A stretch of 59,015 nucleotides of DNA, from positions 1 through 59,015 of the forward strand of contig JACGCK010000250.1 of NCBI GenBank assembly GCA_014925825.1, written 5' to 3'. The notes beneath the pieces are model-generated. The model saw only the letters and a program-made list of their open reading frames with translations. It searched no databases and had not been told where the DNA came from. Position 1 is the first letter of the stretch, and every line of letters begins with the position of its first letter. This DNA is from Pholiota molesta (lineage: Eukaryota; Basidiomycota; Agaricomycetes; Agaricales; Strophariaceae). The translations under genes and the position numbers were made by a program. Below are positions 31,742 through 42,630 of this stretch, piece by piece.

Positions 31742-33632
31742 ATGAGCAGCAAAAAAGCGCCAGTACGGCAGCCGTCGGTGACACCTGAGGCGAACCCGAG
31801 GGCGGGGACACCAGGACCCGCGATTTCCAAGGCCACGAAGGCCGAACTCATCAAGCAGTCAGCATCGAAGATCAAGACGATGGACGATGCATTGACATTC
31901 CTTTGGGGCAAGGAGGTCCTTCTGGAGGGTGAGCAAGTCACGGTGGCCACGTTGTCAATGGCACTGTTATACCTGGTACGGGGTGGAATCATGGCCCCTG
32001 CAGTCCTGATTGACGGCATGAGGGCAGTGGCCATCTGTCTAGATGGCGTGAAGGAGGCGGAGGCAGTGAGGGTGGCAGTGGAGGAGTCGAAGAACATGCT
32101 CATGGCTTTTCTGGCCACGGCACGGGAGTCGTTGGAGGGGGTGCAGGATGGGATGAGGCAAGCAGCGAAGGAGGTGACAGAGGAGGCAAAAGGACTGCAC
32201 GAACTGCGTGAACAGGCCACCATCCAGGCCTCCCAGGTCCCTGCGAGAGGCGCCGGGGTCGTGGCAGGTTCCTATGCAGCAGCATTGGCCTTCGGTCCGG
32301 GCGGCGGCATAGTGAGCGACATGGCAGCAAGGGCACATCAGGAGGTCATGGCGCGGGAGGATATGTGGGGCAGGCAGGTGCTGGTGGATGGTATTGATGG
32401 GGTTCAGGAGGCAACAGCAGGGATGTCACCTAAACAGATTGTCGACCGGGCAAACACGGCGCTAGCAGCAATGGCAGCAGAGGAAGGAGAATGGGAGCTA
32501 GAGGGGGGCCGACCGCTCGATGCGAAATACATCACGGCTAAGGTCCTTGCAAACAAGGGGGTGGTGCTGGAGATGGAGACATTGACGGCGGCTGAATGGC
32601 TTTGCGGGGCGGAGGCAAGGCAGAAGTTTGAGGCGAATTTCGGGGGTGCAGCAGTGGTATGCGACTGACTCTATCACCTCGTCGTGGAGTTCGTGCCGGC
32701 ATCTTTGAAGGAGGCTCTTCAGGGTGCAAGGGGGTTTGTCAAGCGGGACAATGCGCTCGATGAGGGCACTATCTTGGCTATGAGGTGGTTGCATGATACG
32801 AAGCACTGGAAGGAGACACAGGTCAGGACATGCGGTAGTGACTCTGCGCAGTAGGGCGAAAGCGAACGCACTCATCAAGGCCGGCATTATTATGGAGGGG
32901 CAATGTTTGGCCGTACGCAAGCTCGAGGAGGACCCAAAGCATTGTTACCAGTGCCAGCTCACCAATGTGGGCCATATTGCGCCAAAATGTTCCAGCAAGG
33001 TGGAGGTCTGCCCCAACTGTGCAGGAGCTCATGCAGGGGGTATCTGTCGGGCCACCCGGGCAGATTTCAAGTGCGCCAGCTGTGCGAAGGAGGGGGTTGA
33101 GCACAACCATGCTGCGTGGGATCGGAACTGTCCTATGTTCCTGCGAGAGAAGCAGCGTTTGCGGGATTTGCACCCGGAGAACAACTATAGGTTCTTCCCA
33201 ACACAGGAGGGGTGGACATGGGAGCGTCATGAGGTGGTGGAGCAGGCTGGAGAGCACCAGCAACTGCAGCGAGGGGGCCAGGTATGGGTGGCGCAGGGCC
33301 GACAGGAGGAAAGGAGGCCAGATGCAGGGTGGAAGGGGCCTTTGGGCTCAGGGACAACCAAGGTGGTAGGGGGTGCAGGGTTGGCACACAGTGCAAACCC
33401 GACATCGACAGCAGCAGAGGCTGCAGCCTTGCAGAGCATGCCAGCGCCCTCACAGCCATTGAGATCGCATCCAAGTGTGTCGAGGGGCCGGGGCGGTACA
33501 CGCAGCAGGCGACCAGCAGAAGGGTCCCGTGTGCATCAGGAGGAGGTGACCAACTTCTTTACTCGGGACTACAGTCAGCAACGGCCCAGCCAAGAAGGTT
33601 CACAGGGAGACGCACCACAGTCATCTATATGA
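31742..33632 (+). pseudogene. LINE ORF1, nucleic-acid-binding protein with CCHC fingers, two lesions
   Basis: The N-terminal part (31742-32668, MSSKKAPVRQPSVTPE...) is helical and alanine-rich, likely for oligomerisation. An in-frame TGA at 32666-32668 follows VVCD, yet the same frame continues sensibly (LYHLVVEFVPASLKE) for about 50 codons. A frameshift near 32820 then leads to the frame with the zinc knuckles: CYQCQLTNVGHIAPKC, CPNCAGAHAGGIC and CASCAKEGVEHNH. ORF1 proteins coat the element RNA. The stop TGA at 33630-33632 overlaps the ORF2 ATG as ATGA. Confidence 0.8.
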
Positions 33633-36600
33633 CAGACACACCAACCAACGCAACACTACGGATCTGGCAGCAGAATGTAAGGAAGTCATGGGAGGCGCAG
33701 CTGGTGACACTGCATAGTGCGATGGAGAACTTCGATGTGATCTGCCTGCAGGAGCCACATTTCGATTTCAAGAGGCTCTCTCGTGTGACCCCTGGATGGA
33801 CATCCGTCTATCCATCAGGTTATATTTGGAGGGTAGGGGGAGGAGAGGAGGAGGAGCAGTTGCCGCGGGCAATGACACTCATACGGAGCGACTTGTTGAC
33901 GGAGGGATGGACACCTGTGGAAGTGGACTCTCTGGATGTGGTGGCGGTGAGGCTCATCAGTGCGGGCGGCATCATCAACATCTACAATGTGTACAATGAC
34001 TGCGAGCATGCGCACACTCTGGAAGCCCTGTCTGGACATCTGGAGGAACACGAGGCTGTAGGCAGTGAAGAGGACAGGGAGGAGGGTGATTTATGGCTGG
34101 GGGACTTTAACCGTCACCACCCAATGTGGGAGGATGTGGGAAATGCATGGCTATTCACGAGGAGGGCGTTGGATGAGGCAGAGGTGTTGATAGAGTTGCT
34201 GGCGCGCTACAACATGGGCATGGCTCTGCCGGAATGCATACCTACCATCAGGAACTCACACGGAAACCTAACCCGGCCAGACCAGGTCTTCTGCTCTAAC
34301 ATGCTGCTGGAGTGGGTGGTGGAATGCGAGGTGCACCCCGAGGAGAAACCACCAACAGCCGACCATTTCCCAATCCTTACCACGCTGAATTTCCCTATGA
34401 GGCGCAAGGAGGGTCTGCTGCCTTGGAACTACAGGGCGACTGACTGGAAGGTGTTTAGGGAGAAGCTGGAGGATGAGATGCAGAGCCTGGAGGTGCCGAG
34501 AGAGTTACAATCAGCGGCGGAGCTGGTGGCAGCCCTGGGGGAGTTGGAGCAGGTGATTCTGCGAACAGTGGAAAAGACGGTGCCGCAGAGGCAGCCATCC
34601 GCTGGTGGATGGAGGAGCTGACACAGGCGAGGAGGGACATGCGGCGGCTGGAGGGGCGATCTTTTGAGTTTTGACAGTATGAGCAGCACCCAGCACATGA
34701 AGATGCCCGGATAGCACGGAACATGTTCTCAGCCCTGCTAAAGAAGACAAAGAAGGATCATTGGGAAGACTGGCTGGAGAGTGTGGATGGGAAGACGATC
34801 TGGGATGCACACAAGTTTACAGGAGGGGCTGAGACAGATGGTGGAAGGGTCAGGACACCTGCTTTTCAGCAACAGACAGCAGCGGGTGGCACCAGGGTGG
34901 TGCATGACAACGAGGAGAAAAGTTGCATGCTGCACGACACATTCTTCTACCCACCACCAGAAGGGGCCGGGGTTCCAGCCGACAAGGAGTACCCCGCACC
35001 GGCATTTGAGTTCGAGGAGGTGACGGATGAGCAGATTTTGCGGGTGGCGAAGACACTGAAACCCTACAAGGCGCCGGGTCTGAATGGCATCTCAAACTCG
35101 GTCCTGACACATGCAGCCGACATCCTGGTGCCGTACCTCGGCCCCATCTACAGGGCAACCTTCACACAGAAATGCTACCCAGCCCAGTGGAAGCGCTTCA
35201 ACACGGTGGCATTGCGAAAGGCAGGAAAGACAAGCTATGCACTGCCAGGCTCATACTGGCCGATTGCACTTCTGGATGTGATGGCGAAGCTCCTGTCGGC
35301 ATGTGTGAAGGAGCTCATGGAGTTCCACACCGAGAGCCTTGGGCTGTTACCGGATAATCAGTTTGGGGGGCGTCCAGGGTGTACAACGACAGACTCACTG
35401 CATTTGCTGGTGGATTTCACTAAGCGTGCATGGCGACGGAAGGAGGAGGTCCTGGTGGTGTTTTTGGATGTCAAGGGTGCATTCCCAAATACGGTGGTGC
35501 CGGTGCTGGTGGACGACATGTGGATGAGAGGAGTGCCAAAAGCATACACGGATTGGATTAGCACGAAGATGGATGGGAGGGAGATGGTGATATCCTTCAA
35601 CAACTACGAGTCCGGCCCAATCACTGTGAAGAGTGGGCTTGACCAGGGCTGCAACCTGTCGCCTTTCCTCTATCGGTTCTACAATGCACCGCAAATGGGC
35701 GAGAGACCTAGGACGAAAAACCAGTTGGCGACGACTTTTGCGGATGATGCCATGTTTGCGGTAGCGGCGCCGACACTGGAGGAGGCGGCTAGAGGGATGG
35801 GAGAAGTTTTTGCTGAGCCAGGAGGGCCAGGAGAGTGGGAGGAGACACATCACTCACTATATGAGTTCCACAAGTTTGCGGCACTAGGCCTCACAAGGAG
35901 GCGGGTGAAGGACCCAGCTTGTCCAGGCCACACAATGAAGCGACCACCCTTGCAATTCTCATTAGATGGTGAGCACATGGTAACAACAACAGACTCTCAC
36001 CCTTTCCTGGGTGCCGTCATGGACAGCGAGCTTCGGTTCAAGAAACACGCAATGTATGCAATAGGGAAGGGAATGAAGTGGTTGACCCAGGTGCGGCGGC
36101 TTTCCAAGGTGGCGACTGGAATGAGAGGCGAGATGGCTCGGCGGCTGTTCTACTCAGTGGCAGTCCCAAGCATGCTATATGTGGTGGATGTGTGGTGTCC
36201 GGTGAAGGCTGTGGGCCGAGGTGGGGGAGAGTTTACGGGGGCGAAAGGGGTGGTGGACAGGCTGGAGAGGGTTAAGGCAGGACACGAGTATACTCGCGAG
36301 TCTCGCGGATCCTTACTCGCGAGTATTGAAGTACTAAAATTTCATACTTGGATCCGTAAAAGTAGTTTCCCACGGATGACTCGGATCCGCGAGTATTTAC
36401 TCACAAGTATTGGCAAGTATGCAAGTACTTGTTGCCTTACATGTAGAGATGAGTACTTACAGGTAAACTTGCAAGTACTTGCAAAGAGTCATGTATTAAA
36501 TAAATTGTATAGACTTATAGAACTCTAAAAGTCCTTTCGAACGATGCCAAGATTATATTTTTAGCATAAGAATTGACAAAGTTATTAATAATTTGATTTA

Positions 36601-38597
36601 AGTAAGTACTTTGGGCATCTAAAAACACTTTTACCTGCAGTTCAAACGTTAACTGCCCGTACCATTTGCAAACCTGCACATAAATAGAAGACATGTAAAC
36701 CCACAGGATACAATTTAGACCTTAATATTTGAGCAACATTCGGCTGAGCTATAGTAGTATCTATGTTTTCTACTCTTTTTGACTACTTTAAAGACACTTT
36801 TGCCTATGCTTCGTCTAATATAGCCATCTGCCTTTTGCAAATTGGCGTACAGTTAGATATTTAGACTACCTTTTTAACAAGCATACAACCATAATATTTG
36901 GCTGAGAATTGATTGCGATATTACAAAATGCGCTCAACCACTGCATTGGCTAGTATTTTAGTTGTTTCTCACTCATTTCTCCACCGATTTTTGTCTTCTC
37001 TGAATTATACTACCCAGATATTATTATGTCAAATACTTCTCAGAGTCACAATTAGATAAAATTTAGCAATATGATTATTAGTGCCATAGAGAATTAAATA
37101 TATTAATATCCACAAGTACTTGCACAAGTATTTGCTATCCCGGAAATCCATACTCGGATCCGGACATACCCGTGGGAACAAGTGATCCGGATCCGCGAGT
37201 CAGTATACTTGCAAGTATTCCCACGAGTTGACTCACAGGTACCTGCGAGTAGACACTACTCGTGTCCAGCCTTAGAGAGGGTCCAGCAGCAGTCAGCCCT
37301 GCAGGTGACCGGCGCTCTGCGGACAACACCCTCAGACATGCTGTTTGCGCACGCGGACATGGACCCGATGGCGCAGCTGATATGGACAAAATGCCAGGTG
37401 GCGGCCTTGCGTTTGGCCACTGTTCCGGAGAAACACCCATTGTACAAGGACGTCAAGAGGGCGGCCGTCCGACTGCCAAAGAAGCACCCGTCGGCTTTGG
37501 GCAGCATTTTGTCCACCATTTTTGCACGGCCTGACAGCATTGAGACAGTGGACTACCTGGCCAAGGCTCCGCACTGGGCATCACCACTGCCGACAGAGAT
37601 AGCATCAACGAAGGAGGAGGCGATCGCGGCTGAGGCAGCAGATGAGTCGGACATCCAGATCTACACGGATGGTTCAGGCTGTGGGGGTGGTGTCGGCGCC
37701 GCAGCAGTCATGATCTATGGGTTTCGACCGCAGAAGGTGGCGAGGTATTTCCTGGGCACTGAGAAGCAGAATACTGTCTTCGAGGGGGAATGTGTGGGTC
37801 AGTTGTTGGCTATGGAGATGCTGCGAAAAGAGCGAGCGAACCTGGAGGGGGCGCAGGTCACGATTTACGTGGACAATCAGGCGTCCATCAAAGCGCACCA
37901 CGCGAGGAAGGCGCAGGCAGGGGGGTACATCATCGAGGAGGTGCGGAGGTGTCACGAGAAAGTCCGGCGGCAGCACAAGGGGATCAGGGTGCGGGTCTGT
38001 TGGATTCCGGGGCACATGGACATATATGGAAGTGACCTGGTTGATGCGGAGGCGAAAAGGGCTGCCGAGGGGGCAGAGAACAATAGACAGAGCGGTTTTG
38101 GTATCCTAGCCAAAGGGCTTCCTGATAGCAAGAGCACCGTGCGACAACGACTGAAGGCGAGGACCAAGGCGGCCTACACTCAGGCCTTCAGGACGCTACC
38201 TAGATACCAACGCATGGCAAAATTCAAGGCGGCCGCACCATCAGCAGAGTTTAGGAAGATAGCAAAGTGACTCACCAGGCGGCAGAGCAGCATATTAGTG
38301 CAGCTCCGCACAGGGCATGTCCCGCTCAAGGCATACCTGTACCGGATGCACAAGGTTGACGATCCAGTGTGCGAGAAGTGCGGAGAGGCTCCCGAGACCG
38401 TGGCACACTATCTGAAGGAGTGTGTGGGCTATCGAGGGGAACGGAGGGAGCTGGTGGCGAGTTTGGGGGGTGTACGAGGAGTAGATGTGGACGTGTTGGG
38501 GAAGAAAAAGGCGTTATCCGCCGTTTTGCGATTCATCAATGATACAGGACGCTTCGCAGAGTCACATGGCTGCCTGGCGCCGGAGACCGCGGTGTAG
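33629..38597 (+). pseudogene. LINE ORF2: endonuclease, reverse transcriptase, RNase H, zinc knuckle
   Basis: The protein begins MTDTPTNATLRIWQQNVRKS. AP-type endonuclease motifs are CLQEPHF, LGDFNRHHP and TADHFPI. After a frameshift near 34590 and a TGA at 34672-34674 the RT follows: APGLNGISNSV, YWPIALLDVMAKLL, FLDVKGAFPN, GLDQGCNLSPFLY and the catalytic FADDAMF. A hAT-type element (36273-37274) splits it after DRLERV. RNase H follows: YTDGSGCGGG, FEGECVG, VDNQASI and the C-terminal GHMDIYGSDLVDAEAK. A TGA at 38268-38270 precedes a C-terminal zinc knuckle (CEKCGEAPETVAHYLKEC). The endonuclease would nick the target and RT would copy the RNA there. Several lesions make this copy inactive. Confidence 0.88.
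36273..37274. mobile_element. Non-autonomous hAT-type element 'hAT-B', 1002 bp, within LINE ORF2
   Basis: The ends are TAAGGCAGGACACGAGTA on the left and, on the minus strand, TAAGGCTGGACACGAGTA. The 8-bp duplication GAGAGGGT lies at 36265-36272 and 37275-37282. The subterminal regions consist of ACTCGCGAGT/CTCGCGAG and CAAGTACTTG-like words. The core (about 36525-36998) is the reverse complement of the hAT-A core with most bases matching by eye. No transposase ORF. Confidence 0.9.
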
Positions 38598-39322
38598 AAG
38601 ACTCGGGCAGAACCCACAGAAGGCGCGAAGACATGGTAGCGACAGGACGTGCGAGCATTCTATTTTTATCTCTCTTTCTTCATCTTTACACTGACGGCAT
38701 CGTCATTGCGTCGCCATGCATTTCTCTTACTTACTTTCACTTATATCTTATTCACACACTTTGCGCTCTCGAGCCACCTCAGGAGGCCGTTATCACCTGT
38801 TTTTGTAGACTTACGCTCCGGACATTTTTTAGATAGACAGTACTCACAGTAGCAGATATCTAACATAGGGCTACACCCTCAGGGACAATAAATGGATAAA
38901 AAAAAAAAAAAAAAAAGAAGAGTATAACATACCAAAGGAACTCATCTTTGGAGCAGATGAAACAGGTCTTCAGACTGGAATTGGTGTCACTGAACGTGTT
39001 ATAGGTCCTGCTGGTGCTAAATTACAGCATCAGCAATGCAGCGGAAACCGGGAGAATATCACAGTCCTCCCTACTATTTGTGCAGATGGTACTAGCATCC
39101 AGCCAACTGTAATTTACAAAGGAAAAGCATTTCAGGTGAAATGGCTACAGGAAAACCCTCTTGATGCTCGGTTTGTGGTTTACTTGGAACATAAGAAAGA
39201 TACTTATCATCACCTTAGTATGGGATACCAAAAGAGAGGTTACATGTCAGGAGAGATTGGCATTGCTTGGATTGAAGATCTCGACAGACTCACCAAGTCA
39301 AAAGCAAGTGGTTGCCATTGGT

Positions 39323-40596
39323 TAGGGAATGGCACGGGTCAGCCATACCCGCACGGGTCACGGGTACGGGTGCCATCGGGTAAGGGTGCGGGTCAATGAT
39401 GGCCGACCCGTGACCTGGCACAACCCGTGGCTGAAAATCATCAATACACTTCATTTTAATGATTTTTCCTTTCAAATTAAACAGGCTACTGTATATTCAA
39501 TACATATTAACCATTACTTTTGACATTAAGGCCAAATATTGCGCAGGAATGGCCATCGCGGACGCGTCGAACACTGAGTGACACATTCAGAGATTGAAGC
39601 TCTGCTTGAAAATGAAATCAACGTTGATTTCACTCTCTTGCAGCAGCAACCCTCTCCTCCACACCACCGCGTGCCATGTGCCCCTTCCTCCGTCGAGGAT
39701 GTGGGCCGGCGCGAGACAGCTGCCCCTAGAACAACACGCCACCATGCGCACCGCCGCCAGCCACCAACCCGCGCGTGCCATGTCACCACCGGCTGACGAC
39801 GAGCGCGAACGTGCAGCCCACACGCCACGTCACCACTGGCCGACGATGACCGCGAACAGAAGAGGGAGGGTGGCGGAAGGCGAGGGAGGGCCGCAGAGGG
39901 CGAGGGAGGCACCGCGCTGCAATAGCACCCAGGTGCGGGCGCCACCGCTCCCTGTCCATCACACTAACCCACCCCCACAGTGCCACGTCACCACGCTTCT
40001 GACATCCACATCCACCGCCACGTTGTGGCGACACAGCAGCGTCAAGGTTCTCCTCTAGATTCTGAAGATGGGCAGTGCGCGGGAGGAGGGCTTCGGCGAC
40101 GAGGGCACAGGCGACGACAGGTGCCCGTTGGGGCTGGGCGCCTGGCGGGTTCATCAGCAATGATGGACCTCCATCGTCACCGCCCATCGTCGTGTCCGTG
40201 TCCGCACACCATAACACCCTCTGCGTGTCCCTGGTATCTGCCCCCGCCGCTGCCGTGGCGCGGCGCCAGTTCAGCATCGCAACCGGGCGCGCTTGGGCTC
40301 AGCGACAGCACGCAGAACCCACACCCGCATGCGTATCTGTACGAAGACGCGCAGGGCTGCTTGTCCGACGGCACGCCCAAGACCTCCACCATCACAAAAC
40401 CATCTCCACGTACGAGGAAGCCTGCAATATGCAGGGTTCTGAGGTGGAGAGACACAATTTGATGGCGCTTGGTGGGCACCTGTAGAGACCCGTGCACCCG
40501 TAGCAAAGAAACCTGTGGGTCGGTGGGTATGGGTTGGCTTGGGTATGGGTGCGGGTCAGCCCCGAAACACCCTCGGGTTACCCGTGCCATTCCCTA
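39323..40596. mobile_element. Non-autonomous hAT-type element 'hAT-C', 1274 bp, within the pogo transposase
   Basis: The ends are TAGGGAATGGCACGGGT on both strands. The flanking 8-mers CCATTGGT (39315-39322) and CCATCAGT (40597-40604) differ by two transitions and fit a decayed 8-bp duplication; joining the flanks restores the pogo frame. Subterminal words are CGGGTACGGGT and ACCCG. The GC-rich interior has ORFs of no recognisable type, and its core does not match hAT-A or hAT-B. Confidence 0.82.
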
Positions 40597-42145
40597 CCAT
40601 CAGTTACTGATTGTGGATGGACATAGCTCACATTTTACCATGGGATTCCTCGATCATGCATGGAAGAACAAGGTCATTGTTATATGCTACCCATCACACT
40701 CTACGCACATCTACCAGGGGTTAGACGTTGTTATTTTCAGTGTTCTAAAGCAGACATGGAGCGACAAACGTGACAAATTCGAAAGGAATGGATTTGCTGT
40801 CTCAAAGGTCATACCCATGCATTCACAAAAGAAAATATACTCTCAGCATTCAAGAAAACGGGGATCGTTCCATTTAATCCAGACATTGTCACAGAAGAGA
40901 TGATGGCACCAAGTTTAGAGACTTTGGTCTCGAGCTTGTTGCCTTTGCTATTGGCGAGTCCTGCTTGCAAAGTTGTGGACATACTCTCACATCTTGAAGC
41001 ACGCAAACATCGCCATGAGGATACTGAATCTGATGAGGAAGGAAGCCCTCCCCGTAAATCACCCCACCGGACATCCCACCATTCTGATTCACCCATGTAC
41101 ACACCTGTTTGAAAGGGCATGGCTGCATTAGCAGAAACATCAGCATCATTTCTTATATCTGACTCACCCATTAATTCTACCATGCGTCTTCCATCACTGG
41201 CAACTACACTAATCTCACTGGATCAAAACCGTCGCCAGGATCAGGCCACCCATATTGACAGAGAGCCGAGGACAGAGCGTGAACAATTACTCATTGCTGA
41301 GCTAGATGAAAAAGCTCATGTCATTTCGCTTCAGAAGATGGTAATGCAGGGAATGCAAGCACAGACTGTACTTCATGCTATGTATGTTGAAGGTTTGCGG
41401 GGTCAACTACAAGGGAAAGAAGAAAAGAAAGCACAGGGACAGGAGAGGGGCAGGATCAACACAGATGGTATGCCAAAAATACTCACCAACAACGATCTTT
41501 TTCAATGTGTACAAGAAGGGCATAAAACCAGAATTGCAGCTGAAGAAGCTGCAGCAAATAGGAAGGACAAGAAGACAAGATGTCTGAAGGCTGTTGGGAT
41601 TTGGAAAGTCAGAGAAGTGGATAGGAAAGAAAGGAACAGCACACTCAAATCACAGTGGACAGTGGAGGTCAGAAGATGGGAAGTTGAGAGAGATAGTGCC
41701 AAGTTTGACCAAAGAAAGGCCCATTGGACTAAACCAAAAATGCCCACTATGGAGAAGGCAGTCCCAAGACCAAAGGTTTCGGATTTCGAGCAGGAGAGTG
41801 AGGCATCAGATGATGATAGACGCAAGGATGATGAGGAAGACGGTGGAACCAACTCTGATGGTGATGAGATGGAGGAAAGTGATGGCAACGATAGTGACTA
41901 AGCACGTCTGAATTAGGCAGGTGTGACTCTGTCTCATCCAGTGGTTTTGGGCAGATCCTGGGTCTCCGCAATGATAAGGCTCGATTCATATATTATACCA
42001 TACTATTCTTACTTTTAAACACGTATTCTACATCAGCTAATGTATATAAATGTTACTGTCTACTCAGGATTTACTGATATACCAAATCAATAGCTATGGA
42101 TGCATATCTTCATTTGATTGTATCAAACAGTGGTGAATGACTGTA

Positions 42146-42630
42146 GAGCTGGAAATATAATTCTATTGAGATCTTGAACCAGTTTGTTTACTCTGCTCAA
42201 TTTCTTTTGGCTCAATTCCTACCATTTCCAACTTTTTTGCACCTGATTCAACAATGTTTCAACTGTAAAATCATAGAAGCAATATTAAGCAAATTCTGTT
42301 CTTTAAGGGCTACGTACAGAGGTGCAAGGCACCGACTCAAACTCAAAGGGGGTCCAGGGGCACAGCCTCAGCAAGCTGTTTCCCAGAGTGAAGCAGGAGG
42401 TGAGCGCGAAGCGCAAACCTCTGACGCGTAGCGGCGGGCATAAAGCTTGTCTACAAATAAATCTATGGGACCAACATATAGATGTTGTCTATATGTTGCA
42501 AAGCCCGAAGTGACTTGGAAGTGACAGGTGCTGAGGCAACACAGTCGCCCTTTATCAATTTAAGGCGGAGTTTAAAATCGTGCGGTCAAGGACGCGGCGG
42601 GGATGTAGAGATTTGGATTGTCCTGCTTTG
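42146..42630. other. Spacer between pogo element and mdm10, includes the mdm10 promoter
   Basis: This marks the change from transposon nest to gene-rich DNA. It contains a direct-repeat-free AT-rich part, then a GC-richer part around 42300-42440 with no recognised gene. The last ~150 bp must hold the mdm10 promoter; I saw no clear TATA box. Confidence 0.4.

Larger units (their letters stand above)
31588..38915 (+). mobile_element. Tad1-like LINE (non-LTR retrotransposon), near full length
   Basis: The target duplication AGAAGAGTATAAC (13 bp) is at 31575-31587 and 38916-38928, and a poly(A) run ends the element. After subtraction of a nested 1002-bp hAT-type element and its duplicate it is about 6.3 kb, with a 154-bp 5' leader, ORF1 with CCHC fingers, and ORF2 with endonuclease, RT and RNase H. 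Domain order and three ORF1 zinc knuckles suit the fungal Tad1 clade; the clade call is from memory and would need a tree. Long 5' UTR, both ORFs and tail suggest an insertion without 5' truncation. Confidence 0.88.
31015..41901 (+). pseudogene. Pogo/CENP-B-like DDE transposase, split by LINE and hAT insertions
   Basis: The first segment (31015-31587) encodes an N-terminal helix-turn-helix region (PLSLRDICKTISDGNFAKTK) and a CENP-B-type DNA-binding domain (LTEEEEKVIVDFTIQMARH...GKNWATQFVTQHHNRLG). The LINE splits it after EEYN. The DDE domain resumes at 38929 with GADETGLQTGIG. A hAT-type element splits it again just before LLIVDGHSSH, and the third acidic residue lies in YQGLDVVIF. A frameshift near 40820 and an in-frame TGA at 41110-41112 lie in the C-terminal tail. 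The tail is coiled-coil-like and ends with an acidic stretch (EESDGNDSD, stop 41899-41901). The transposase would have cut and pasted the surrounding element; this copy is inactive. Confidence 0.85.
30558..42145. mobile_element. Pogo-like DNA transposon carrying nested LINE and hAT insertions
   Basis: A terminal inverted repeat is visible as TAGTCATTCACCACCATTTG at 30558 and, on the other strand from 42145, TACAGTCATTCACCACTGTT, with TA at the borders. Inside is a CENP-B/pogo-type transposase gene interrupted twice. Without the LINE (7328 bp plus 13-bp duplication) and the hAT-C element (1274 bp plus 8 bp) the element would be about 3.0 kb, a normal size. The borders are less certain than the coding content, because another repeat pair (AGGTG..CAAAAAGT at 30872 and 42243) is also present. 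Confidence 0.55.

Noticed and set aside
39526..40590. ORFs of 120-160 residues on both strands in hAT-C
   Set aside because: They overlap on both strands, are proline/alanine/arginine-rich from base composition, and show no transposase motif (no BED finger, no hAT dimerisation region).
30871..42243. Alternative terminal repeats for the pogo element (AGGTG..CAAAAAGT at both ends)
   Set aside because: The match needs a 3-base gap, and the right member lies outside the better-matching TAGTCATTCACCAC pair, so both sets cannot be right. I kept the longer match and lowered confidence.
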